Shown here: piece by piece, positions 44,776 through 53,135 of the stretch
How positions within the stretch are numbered: the first letter of the stretch is position 1
Layout: the number at the start of each line of letters is the position of its first letter
NCBI GenBank assembly: GCA_038326325.1
Contig: JBBQJW010000016.1
Location: 7,130 to 71,129, forward strand
Source: UBA10324 sp038326325
GTDB taxonomy: Bacteria; Bacteroidota; Bacteroidia; Chitinophagales; UBA10324
Direction: 5' to 3'
DNA length: 64,000 nt
Translations under genes and position numbers: made by a program
The notes under the pieces: generated by a model
What the model was told of the DNA's origin: nothing
The model's input: the letters and a program-made list of their open reading frames with translations, nothing else
Database searches by the model: none

Positions 44776-45381
44776 TCACTTCACCTGCTCCACTAACTCC
44801 AATCTTTTCACAATAGAATTTTTAGGGAGAATAGTTCCGGGAGATAAAACTGCATTTGCTCCGATTTTAGAATTATCGCCAATGAGCGCACCGAATTTTT
44901 CGGTATTGGTTTCTATGATTTCTGAATTGATGAAAACAGAAATGCGATTGTCGGTTCGTTCGTTATAATGATTGGCGGTGAGCGCGCCTGCTTCAAAATT
45001 TACTTTGCTGCCAATGATGCTGTCGCCAATGAAATTGAAATGAGCAATGCAGGTGTCAGCGAAAATGAAACTTGATTTTATTTCGCAGCCGGGGCCAACT
45101 GTAACACCTTCATCCAAAAAAACTCCGCCGCGCAAATACGCATTCGCCCCGACAAAGCAATTTGCTGAAATAATTATTGGTGTTTTTAAAATAACACCCT
45201 GCTCAATGATTGCAGTGTTATGAATGGCAATTCCATTGGTGATTTTATAATTGTTGCTGAGTTGCGAAATCTTTTTCTCCAGAATCAGAGAGATATTTTT
45301 TGTGATTTCCCATGGAAGTAAGTTTTCTTCCAATAGAAAAACAGGGGAGAATCGTTTAATGAATTGGTTAATGTCAATCAT
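44776..45381 (-). CDS. Left-handed beta-helix (hexapeptide) acyl- or nucleotidyl-transferase-like protein
   Basis: A 201-residue protein with an N-terminal helical part (about 1-45) and a left-handed parallel beta-helix of hexapeptide repeats (about 50-190; IIEQGVILKTP, IISANCFVGANAYLRGG, VTVGPGCEIK, IGDNSKIGANAVLSPGTIL). It resembles the C-terminal half of GlmU-like sugar-nucleotide enzymes; the uridylyltransferase half is missing. Acetyltransfer to a sugar is plausible but no specific substrate can be named. The start shares one base with the stop of the lipoprotein gene (TGATG), so they are co-translated. A damaged copy of its 3' end lies at 42788-42880. Confidence 0.75.
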   Translation of the reverse strand: MIDINQFIKRFSPVFLLEENLLPWEITKNISLILEKKISQLSNNYKITNGIAIHNTAIIEQGVILKTPIIISANCFVGANAYLRGGVFLDEGVTVGPGCEIKSSFIFADTCIAHFNFIGDSIIGSKVNFEAGALTANHYNERTDNRISVFINSEIIETNTEKFGALIGDNSKIGANAVLSPGTILPKNSIVKRLELVEQVK

Positions 45382-45794
45382 CACATTCCGATTTCATCTT
45401 TTAAAAATTCTTTCACTCCTTTTGGCCCTGTTAGTTCGAGCCAAGCAAAATTCTTTTCACTGCCCACCGATAAATTGAAAGTGAAAAAATCGCAACATTC
45501 TTTTTCTGTTTTAATAAAAGAAACCAATTCGTCAATGGTTGAATCGTTGTAGTTGAATTTAAAAGCGTAGCCCATTTCCAATTCTTTCTTTTCTACCATT
45601 TCATTTTTCAGTTTATCAATCACTGTTTGTTTTCGATTCTGCATTTCTTTTGAAGTCAGTTTGCAAACTAATTTTTTATTGCAGCAACTATCAGTGCATT
45701 TATCATTTGATGCAGTTGTTGAAATTTTCTTTTCAGAATTATTCCTACAGGAGAAAATAAGAATGAGCAGAGAAGTTAAGATTACTTTTTTCAT
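45381..45794 (-). CDS. Cys-rich lipoprotein, function unknown
   Basis: A 137-residue protein with a signal peptide and lipobox (LILIFSC, Cys16), so probably anchored to a membrane. The mature part has CTDSCCNKKLVC (about 33-44), then a helix and CCDFFTFNL (about 99-107), then a beta strand ending LTGPKGVKEFL. Paired CC/CxC motifs suggest metal or thiol chemistry; similar proteins sit near metal-resistance genes in other bacteria, but no such genes are near. I do not assign a function. Confidence 0.6.
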   Translation of the reverse strand: MKKVILTSLLILIFSCRNNSEKKISTTASNDKCTDSCCNKKLVCKLTSKEMQNRKQTVIDKLKNEMVEKKELEMGYAFKFNYNDSTIDELVSFIKTEKECCDFFTFNLSVGSEKNFAWLELTGPKGVKEFLKDEIGM

Positions 45795-45810
45795 AGAACA
45801 GATTTTAAAA

Positions 45811-46326
45811 TTAAGTCACATTGAAATTATTTTCTTTCAGCAATCGAATGGCTTTTTCAGTTTCTTGTTTGTCTTTGAATAATACGCCCGGCAAAACAAG
45901 AAACACTCTTCGTTCTTTTTCATCTTTCAAAAAGCGAATCACAAAATATCCTTTTGAAAAAAATCGAATGGCAGGAATCAATTTGATACTGACCACCGCA
46001 TTTCTTTCAATAAAAATTTTTGCAGGTCGAAGTGCTATTCGGAAAAAGAAAGCATAAAACACCCAACAACAAATGACAACAAAGACACTAATGCTTTGTC
46101 CGCGAACAAAACCTCGCCATGCAAGAATTCCATTTCCGGTTACAAGTATTACGGGAAGAATTATTCCATAAAACCATTGCAGGAATCCGGCGCGATGCTT
46201 AGATGAAAGTGAGAAACGATTGTTTCGAATATCTAATCCTGCAGGAGTGAAGTAGCAAAATCCCTGGTCTAACCGAAATCCGTTTTCGTGCGAAAGTGAT
46301 TCATCCAATATCTGTGACTCTTCCAT
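45811..46326 (-). CDS. Small membrane protein with PH-like (YcxB-type) domain
   Basis: A 171-residue protein. N-terminal charged part (about 1-45), two transmembrane segments (about 49-68 and 78-98), then a C-terminal beta-rich domain. This layout resembles YcxB-like membrane proteins, a weak assignment. No enzymatic motif is seen. It lies 16 bp before the lipoprotein gene in the same direction and may be co-transcribed with it. Confidence 0.6.
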   Translation of the reverse strand: MEESQILDESLSHENGFRLDQGFCYFTPAGLDIRNNRFSLSSKHRAGFLQWFYGIILPVILVTGNGILAWRGFVRGQSISVFVVICCWVFYAFFFRIALRPAKIFIERNAVVSIKLIPAIRFFSKGYFVIRFLKDEKERRVFLVLPGVLFKDKQETEKAIRLLKENNFNVT

Positions 46327-46474
46327 TCAGAGTTTTCAATTTCAGTTTTCAAACTTAACCGAATCCGTTTTTAAATTCTTACTCTTTTACCAACTTCAAT
46401 TTTCTTACAATTAACGATTGATTTTTTCATTGGTACACCGAATGAATTAGATTAGCCAACTTTAATTAAACAGC

Positions 46475-49324
46475 ATGAATAAACTCAGATTTATCGCCTT
46501 CATTTTTCTTTCAGCCATCGTACTTAAAAGTTCGGCGCAGACTTTTCAGTTAAACGGAAGTACTGCAATGGTCAGCCCGAACTGTTACAGGTTAACTGAT
46601 TCTGTTTTGTTACAGGCAGCAAGCATGTATAATCTGAATCAGATAAATCTGAACAATCCTTTTGACATATCATTTTATGTGAACTTCGGTTGTCATGATG
46701 CAAATGGCGCCGATGGTCTTGCCTTCATATTGCAGAACTCAACATCGGGTGTAACAGCCCTTGGCGGATTAGGTGCCGGAATGGGTTACTGTAACACTCC
46801 GACAATTACACCTTCACTTGCTATTGAGTACGACAACAATCAAAATTCATTCGAAGGGTTTCCTGATCCTGCTTACGACCATCTTGCTATAATTAAGAAT
46901 GGAGATTTGTTTACAAACCAAGCCGGACCGGTTCAGATTTCTGCAACAAATGCCAATGTAGAAGATTGCGGTTGTCACACTTCAAGAATTCAATGGACTC
47001 CAACATTGAATAGGCTCAGAGTTTATTTCGATGGCTCATTGCGAATGACTTACTTTAATAATATCATCACTAATTATTTCGGAGGCAATCCGAATGTGTA
47101 TTGGGGATTTGGGGCCGGAACAGGAATTTATTATAACATTCAAACCATCAGTTTTGATTTTGCAAATGCCGGAACTGATTTTTCAGTTTGCCAGAATGCT
47201 TCAGCACAAATGAATGGTACAGGTGGAAACAGTTATGTGTGGTCGCCTTCTATCGGTTTGTCGAGTTCCACAATTGCCAACCCTACTGTTACACCTACAG
47301 CAAATACCACTTATACATTAACAACCATTAACAGTACAGGTTGTTCTGATACAGCTACTGTGAAAGTTACTCTGGCTCCGATGCCAACTTTAAATGCGGG
47401 AAGCGATAAAGCAATTTGCCCAGGAGGTTCGGTTATTTTAACAGGAGTAGGAACAGGTAATTCTTACTTGTGGACCCCTTCAACAGGACTAAGTAGTAAC
47501 ACCACAATTTCAACAACTGCTTCGCCGATTTCAACTACAACTTATACATTAATTGCAACCACTGCACTTGGATGTACTGCAGGTGATGCAGTTGTTGTAA
47601 CAGTTTATCCTGCTGTAACAGCCGATGGAGGAACTGCTCAAAGTGCTTGTTTGGGTGGAAGTGTTCAATTGAATGCTTCGGGTGGAATTTCGTATTTGTG
47701 GTCGCCGACAACCGGATTAAGTAATAGCACAATTAATAATCCATTGGCAACTGTTACTGTTAATACAACTTATACTGTAACAGTAGTGAATGACCTTGGC
47801 TGTTCCGGTACTGATACAGTTTCGATTCATGTGCTTCCGGCAGCAGTTGCCAATGCAGGAAGCGATGTGTCGGTTTGTCATAATTCAGCGATTCAGCTAA
47901 ATGCAAGTGGCGGAGTTCAGTATTCATGGTCGCCTTCCACAGGATTATCTTCCTCCACTGTTTCAAATCCGTTTTGCATCGGGGGTGTAACAACTACTTA
48001 TACTGTTACAGTGCACAATGCTGCGGGTTGTTCTGCAAGTGACCAGATTATTGTAACAGTTTTCCCTTCTCCGAATCCTCCTGATATTATTCCTGTGCAA
48101 CCTACTATTTGCGCGGGTGCTTCAGTTACAATCACGGCAAGCGGTTCTGTCAATTACAGTTGGTATCCAAGCACTGGGTTGAGCTTAACTTTCGGAGCTA
48201 CGGTTGTGGCTTCGCCAACCATCACCACCAATTATACCGTTGCAGGTTCAGATATTAACGGCTGTGTTTCGAGCCGCTTCTTTACTGTAATAGTTAATAA
48301 TAATCCATCAATAGTTTCAACCACTGTTACAGATGCAGGTTGCCCCGGCACCGGAGCCATCAATATTGGTTTGTCAGCCGGAACAGTTAATTCATTTGCA
48401 TGGAGTAATGGGGCAACTACTGAAGACATCAATTCGCTTAGTGCCGGAAGTTACACTGTTACGGTCACAAGTAACGGATGTGTTGTTGTCAATTCCATTT
48501 CGGTTGGGCAGGCACCGCTTGATAAACCAACGAATCTGGTGGTGAATAACATTACTTCGTGCGGCGCACGATTAAACTGGAGCGCGGTAGCGAACATGAG
48601 TTATTACAAAGTTCGTTTCCGTCAGGGCGGAACTACTGTATGGTCCGCTGCTGTAAATGCAGGAGCTTCTCTTTATTATGATTTCACCGGATTGAATGCT
48701 GGTACTACTTATCAGTTTCAGGTTTCGGCTTATTGCCCTAACAATGCAACCGGCGGTTGGGTAACGAAGCAAGGGCTGACAAAAACATGCACCACTCCTG
48801 TTTCCATTGCTGTTTCTATCATCAGTGCAAACTCGGCTATTGTTTCATGGACGGCTTTGTGTTCGGCAAATTCTTATCAGTTGATTTACCGCAAGGTTGG
48901 CACGGCGCAATGGCAACAATCGAACACGACGCTTACAACTGTTACACTCACTAATTTAATTGCTTCAACCACTTATGAGTATAAAATAAAGGCAGTTTGC
49001 ATCGGCGGTGCATCGGCTTATTCTGTTCTTCAGAATTTCACCACTCCGGCAATAAGAAGCGAAGATGCGGGAGCCGCTGATTTTAATTTGAATGTTTTTC
49101 CGAATCCGACTACGGGAATTTTTAATGTTGAATTAAAAACTTCGTCAAATGCTTATTCAATAATGCTCACAAATGTGTTAGGCGAAATTGTCTGGCGCAA
49201 TGAAAATAACAGCACAACCGATATTCAAATTGATTTGGGAAATGAAGCCGCTTCAGGAATTTATTTTCTGATATACCGCGACGAAAACAGAGTTGAAACC
49301 AAGAGGGTGATTTTGGAGCGATAA
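46475..49324 (+). CDS. T9SS cargo with legume-lectin-like, Ig-like and FN3 domains
   Basis: A 949-residue exported protein. Signal peptide about 1-22 (ending SSAQ). Residues about 23-235 form an L-type (legume-like) lectin domain (FDISFYVNFGCHDANGADG, LAIEYDN, IQWTPTLNRLRVYFDGSL), expected to bind sugars. Five Ig-like/PKD-type modules follow (about 235-690; SPSTGLSSSTVSNP repeats), then two FN3 domains (about 690-860) and a type A sorting domain (VFPNPTTGIF... VILER). It probably mediates attachment to glycans. The DNA of the Ig region is dense in TGTWACA copies (nine or more between 47286 and 48332), mainly as Thr-Val-Thr-Val codons. Confidence 0.83.
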   Translation: MNKLRFIAFIFLSAIVLKSSAQTFQLNGSTAMVSPNCYRLTDSVLLQAASMYNLNQINLNNPFDISFYVNFGCHDANGADGLAFILQNSTSGVTALGGLGAGMGYCNTPTITPSLAIEYDNNQNSFEGFPDPAYDHLAIIKNGDLFTNQAGPVQISATNANVEDCGCHTSRIQWTPTLNRLRVYFDGSLRMTYFNNIITNYFGGNPNVYWGFGAGTGIYYNIQTISFDFANAGTDFSVCQNASAQMNGTGGNSYVWSPSIGLSSSTIANPTVTPTANTTYTLTTINSTGCSDTATVKVTLAPMPTLNAGSDKAICPGGSVILTGVGTGNSYLWTPSTGLSSNTTISTTASPISTTTYTLIATTALGCTAGDAVVVTVYPAVTADGGTAQSACLGGSVQLNASGGISYLWSPTTGLSNSTINNPLATVTVNTTYTVTVVNDLGCSGTDTVSIHVLPAAVANAGSDVSVCHNSAIQLNASGGVQYSWSPSTGLSSSTVSNPFCIGGVTTTYTVTVHNAAGCSASDQIIVTVFPSPNPPDIIPVQPTICAGASVTITASGSVNYSWYPSTGLSLTFGATVVASPTITTNYTVAGSDINGCVSSRFFTVIVNNNPSIVSTTVTDAGCPGTGAINIGLSAGTVNSFAWSNGATTEDINSLSAGSYTVTVTSNGCVVVNSISVGQAPLDKPTNLVVNNITSCGARLNWSAVANMSYYKVRFRQGGTTVWSAAVNAGASLYYDFTGLNAGTTYQFQVSAYCPNNATGGWVTKQGLTKTCTTPVSIAVSIISANSAIVSWTALCSANSYQLIYRKVGTAQWQQSNTTLTTVTLTNLIASTTYEYKIKAVCIGGASAYSVLQNFTTPAIRSEDAGAADFNLNVFPNPTTGIFNVELKTSSNAYSIMLTNVLGEIVWRNENNSTTDIQIDLGNEAASGIYFLIYRDENRVETKRVILER

Positions 49325-49407
49325 TGTTTTAGCCGGTCAACTTAACTGATAACATAAATTTAACATCAGGGCAACCATCGCTTCATAACTGTGCTGGAAT
49401 ATTTGCA

Positions 49408-49797
49408 ATGAAAAAATTGCAGATGGCTATAGCAACAAAAATTTTATTAGTGGATGATGAACAGGATATTCTTGATTTGCTAAGTTATAATTTCAAGAAG
49501 CAGGGCTATGAAGTGCACACAGCTTTGGATGGCAACGAAGCCATTGCCGAAGTGGGCTTGTTTCATCCAGATGTAATTGTTTCAGACATATTAATGCCGA
49601 ACAGTAGTGGTATAAAAATGTGCAGAGAATTAAAAGCCGATGAGCGGTATAAGAATATCCCTGTTATTTTTTTAAGCGCAGCCAACGACGATTACCTCGC
49701 ATTGAGCTCTCTTGATGCCGGTGCAATAAAGTATTTATCGAAGCCCGTTCATATTCCGTTACTTTTTGATTTAGTAAAGAAGGTAGTGTTACACTAA
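49408..49797 (+). CDS. Single-domain (CheY-like) response regulator
   Basis: A 129-residue receiver domain without output domain. D16-D17 bind metal, D60 (VIVSDILMP) is the phospho-acceptor, and a Ser (FLSAAN) and Lys (YLSKPVH, about 112) complete the active site. It could relay phosphate in a phosphorelay or act by protein contact. No kinase lies next to it. M6 (ATG 49423) is an alternative start. Its stop overlaps the stop of the convergent methyltransferase gene by 4 bp. It starts 83 bp after the lectin gene. Confidence 0.9.
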   Translation: MKKLQMAIATKILLVDDEQDILDLLSYNFKKQGYEVHTALDGNEAIAEVGLFHPDVIVSDILMPNSSGIKMCRELKADERYKNIPVIFLSAANDDYLALSSLDAGAIKYLSKPVHIPLLFDLVKKVVLH

Positions 49798-50963
49798 ATA
49801 ACCTGAAGTAAAAATCCTTTTAGATAATTTGTTTCAGGTATTTGCCAGATTATAGGATGATCTTTTGACTGAGCAAACACTTCCACCTGACGAATTTTTT
49901 TTCCGGCATCAATAGCTGCTGAATACACTGCATCGAAAAATAAATCGGGAGTCATAAAATGCGAACAAGAGAAAGTGAGAAGGAAACCGCCACTGCGAAC
50001 TAATTGCATTGCACGCAAATTCACTTCTTTATAACCACGAGCAGCAGAACTTGTGCCCGCACGGTTTTTTGTAAATGCAGGTGGGTCAAGAATTACAACA
50101 TCAAATTGTTTTTTTTCGCGCACCAACTGTGGCAATAAGTCGAAAGCATTTGCAGCTTTGAATTCGCAATTATTTTCAAATCCATTTAATGCTGCATTTT
50201 CTTCAGCTTGTGCAATGGCTGCTTCGGAAACATCTAAACCTAAAACCTGTCTCGCGCCAAAGTGTGCCGCCTGCATACTGAAAGAACCGGTGTAACAGAA
50301 ACAGTCAAGAACCGATTGGTCTTTAACAAAATTTTTCATTGCCAACCTGTTTTCTTTCTGGTCGAGAAAAAAACCTGTCTTCTGTCCTTCAACAATATCA
50401 ATATTTATTTTCACACCACATTCATTAATCACAAATGAAGTAGGAAAGGGTTCGGTTAAAAATCCTTTTTGTTCTTCTAACCCTTCAAGTTTTCGAACAG
50501 GAATATCATTTCGCTCATACACTCCAATCGGTTTTAATAAATCCGTTACAGCAGCAACAATTTCATTTTTCCATTTTTCCATTCCGAGTGCGAGTGTCTG
50601 TAACACTATCACATCACCGAATTTATCCAACACCAATCCGGGAAGAAAATCACCTTCGCCAAAAACAATTCTGTAATTTTCAGTGTATCCTAATTTTTTT
50701 CGGTAGTCAATACAGTTTTTAATTTTCTGATAAAAGAAAGCAGCATCAATCTTTTCATCCATCATTGTCAGCAACCGAACACGCAATTTCGATTGCGGAT
50801 TGTAATATCCCTTTCCTATCAGGTTCTTTCCGGCATCAATTACAGTTACAATATCGCCTGGCTGCGGATTGCCCTTTGTTTCCGCCACTTCATTATCGTA
50901 AACCCACGGATGCCCTTCGCGATTTCTGTTTCCTTTCCCTTTATTCAATATGATTTCTGCCAT
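49794..50963 (-). CDS. RlmI-type 23S rRNA (cytosine) methyltransferase
   Basis: A 389-residue SAM-dependent methyltransferase. ATG 50963 is the start (MAEIILNKGKGNRNREGHPWVYDNE); upstream in-frame codons are rejected. An N-terminal PUA RNA-binding domain (about 1-75), a middle domain and a C-terminal Rossmann domain (about 190-389) are seen. SAM-binding motif VLDCFCYTGSFSMQAA and catalytic-type DPPAFTK are present. This fits RlmI (m5C1962 of 23S rRNA) or a close relative. The Cys-Tyr-Thr-Gly codons include a TGTWACA motif at 50291, a third reading frame for that word. Confidence 0.85.
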   Translation of the reverse strand: MAEIILNKGKGNRNREGHPWVYDNEVAETKGNPQPGDIVTVIDAGKNLIGKGYYNPQSKLRVRLLTMMDEKIDAAFFYQKIKNCIDYRKKLGYTENYRIVFGEGDFLPGLVLDKFGDVIVLQTLALGMEKWKNEIVAAVTDLLKPIGVYERNDIPVRKLEGLEEQKGFLTEPFPTSFVINECGVKINIDIVEGQKTGFFLDQKENRLAMKNFVKDQSVLDCFCYTGSFSMQAAHFGARQVLGLDVSEAAIAQAEENAALNGFENNCEFKAANAFDLLPQLVREKKQFDVVILDPPAFTKNRAGTSSAARGYKEVNLRAMQLVRSGGFLLTFSCSHFMTPDLFFDAVYSAAIDAGKKIRQVEVFAQSKDHPIIWQIPETNYLKGFLLQVI

Positions 50964-51048
50964 GCTTTTTAAATTTGAGGGCGCAAAGAAAGTCATTTAA
51001 AATTAGCCGGGGAGCAATAGTCCCTTGTCCTTAGTTACTGAATAAAAT

Positions 51049-51080
51049 AAAAAGCGCCCTGAATTGTTCAGAGCGCCATC
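51049..51080 (-). terminator. Terminator of leftward PQQ-dehydrogenase-like gene
   Basis: On the minus strand GGCGCTCTGAA pairs with TTCAGGGCGCT (one wobble) around a short loop, then TTTTATTTTATT. It is about 25 bp past the stop at 51103. Confidence 0.7.
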
Positions 51081-51102
51081 CTTCAAAATTTAAACTTAAA
51101 AT

Positions 51103-52965
51103 TTATTCAGTCTTTACCAATTTCAATATTGACTTATCTCCGTTTTCATTGATTGATTCAAGTAAGTAAATGCCGGAAGGCAATTCGCTGCCTAATTTAA
51201 TCAGTCCAACTGGATTACTGTAACGGTAAAGTATTTTCCCTTGCAAATCCATCAAATCCATAACTGTTACATCGTCAGATTTTATTTCAACCGAAAAATC
51301 TTCTGAGGATGGATTTGGATAAACTTTTATCGCGGTTTCAGTTTTAACGGCGTTGTTTTCTTCTTCACGGCAATTAGAAATATAAACAACCACCTGAGCT
51401 GAAACTTTGCTGCAACCTAAACTGCTTGTAACAACAACTTTATATTTCCCATTAGTGGAAGGAACATAATTAATGTTAGTTGCTCCCGATATCGTTGAGC
51501 CACTTTTCTTCCACTGATATATATATCCAGTACCTGAATTTGCCTGAAGTAATACTGTGTTCGGTAAACAAACATGTTGCGTATCGCTTGGAGTAATCGT
51601 TGAAGCTGGGGTTACTTTTCGTTGTACATAAATTTCATTACTGCTATTGTTACAAATCATCACTTTGTAAGTTCCAGTTAGAGTAGCAGTGTATGAAATA
51701 TTGGTAGCGCCATTTAGGGCAATATTGTTTTTATACCACTGATAAGAATATCCTGTAGGTAAAGCATTAAGAATAACATGACCGGGCGTACAATATGAAG
51801 TCGGTCCGGCAGCAGTAATGGTCGGAGTAATTATTCTTGACAGTTTAAAGATTCCGCCATTCGAAGTGTAACCTCCATTCATTGCATAAATAGAACCATC
51901 AGCACCCATTTGCAATGTTGTTAAACCTCCGCTCGAAGTTAAATCTGTAATTAAAGTTTTTGATGTAACAGTATTGTATGCCGGAGCATTTCCCATTACC
52001 ACATCCCATATTTCACCAACATCATTGTTAGCAATAATCACATGATTTTTATATTCAGGAAACATGCAGCCGCTATAAAAAATTATTCCTGTTACAGCAT
52101 TCAAAGGCGCTGTCCAAACAGTAAGCGGATTAATTAAGCCGACGATGTTACAGGGGTTGCTGTTGCCGTATTGCAGATTGCCCTCACAAGTTTGCCATCC
52201 ATAATTTCCTCCCTTACGGCCAAGGTTCATTTCATCTTGTGTGTTCTCACCATTTTCAGAAATGTATAATGAATCATTTGACCCAAAGCAAAAATCAAAC
52301 GGATTACGATGACCGTATTCCCAGATTCTATCGTCATTTAAAGTGGTTGGATTTCCGTCATCATAAAATGGATTGTTAGTTGGAATTGTTCCATCTTTAT
52401 TAATGCGAAGAATTTTTCCGAATGGATTTGTTTTCAATTGTGCGTTTGTAGGAGTTGCTAGTTCTCCAATAGAAACATACAATTTTCCATCAGAAGGGCG
52501 GAAGTGAACATTGCCTCCGACATGATTTCCCGGAATGGAATTGGAAACTGGAATATTTAAAATCACAGTAGGATTTGTTCCCACATTATTATTGTCAGTA
52601 AAACGAATTACACGCAATGCCTGATTGCCCGTTGAATTATTTGGCCAGCGATGATTATAGTAAGCATATACATAGTGATTTGTGTTGTAATCGGGATCGA
52701 AACAAATACCAAGTAAACCTCTTTCGAAATTATTGATAACTGAATCCGCAAGGTTATAAAATGTTCCAAGCGAAGTTCCGGAAGAATTGTAAACTACAAT
52801 TTGTCCCGCTTTAAGGGTGACAAAGAAGCGACCATCATTAGGTGTAATTGAAAATGCTACAGGCTGATTTAACCCTGAGAAAACAGTGGTTTGTGTAAAT
52901 GGTAACTGAGCAAAACTGTTAAATGTACAGAGCAGTGTAACAAATAGCACGACGATTTTTTTCAT
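51103..52965 (-). CDS. T9SS cargo: PQQ-dependent sugar dehydrogenase-like protein (GSDH fold)
   Basis: A 620-residue exported protein. ATG 52965 starts a good signal peptide (MKKIVVLFVTLLCTFNSFAQ). Residues about 20-380 form a six-bladed propeller of the glucose/sorbosone dehydrogenase (GSDH) type: QPVAFSITPNDGRFFVTLKAG, RGLLGICFDPDY, GNHVGGNVHFRPSDGKLYVSIG, WEYGHRNPFDFCFG and NYGWQTCEG. Two Ig-like domains (about 385-535) and a type A sorting domain (VYPNPSSEDF... KLVKTE) follow. The family oxidises sugars with PQQ; binding residues cannot be checked by eye. A divergent paralogue starts 171 bp away. Confidence 0.8.
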   Translation of the reverse strand: MKKIVVLFVTLLCTFNSFAQLPFTQTTVFSGLNQPVAFSITPNDGRFFVTLKAGQIVVYNSSGTSLGTFYNLADSVINNFERGLLGICFDPDYNTNHYVYAYYNHRWPNNSTGNQALRVIRFTDNNNVGTNPTVILNIPVSNSIPGNHVGGNVHFRPSDGKLYVSIGELATPTNAQLKTNPFGKILRINKDGTIPTNNPFYDDGNPTTLNDDRIWEYGHRNPFDFCFGSNDSLYISENGENTQDEMNLGRKGGNYGWQTCEGNLQYGNSNPCNIVGLINPLTVWTAPLNAVTGIIFYSGCMFPEYKNHVIIANNDVGEIWDVVMGNAPAYNTVTSKTLITDLTSSGGLTTLQMGADGSIYAMNGGYTSNGGIFKLSRIITPTITAAGPTSYCTPGHVILNALPTGYSYQWYKNNIALNGATNISYTATLTGTYKVMICNNSSNEIYVQRKVTPASTITPSDTQHVCLPNTVLLQANSGTGYIYQWKKSGSTISGATNINYVPSTNGKYKVVVTSSLGCSKVSAQVVVYISNCREEENNAVKTETAIKVYPNPSSEDFSVEIKSDDVTVMDLMDLQGKILYRYSNPVGLIKLGSELPSGIYLLESINENGDKSILKLVKTE

Positions 52966-53103
52966 AAGTGTTTTGGTTTTGTTATATAAAAATACAATCT
53001 GATTAATGAAAGAATGGAGAAGCAAAAAAATTTTTCACTAAAGGAAAAATATTCTTTTTAAAATATTTTGAAATGCAACAATTCCATCCAAAAAAATCTT
53101 GGC

Positions 53104-53111
53104 TACATTTG
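53104..53111 (+). promoter_or_regulatory. -7 promoter box TACATTTG
   Basis: Fits TAnnTTTG, 24 bp before the ATG of the rightward PQQ-dehydrogenase-like gene. No good -33 TTTG at 17-23 bp. Confidence 0.45.
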
Positions 53112-53135
53112 GTCACTTCTTAAAATAAAAACAGA

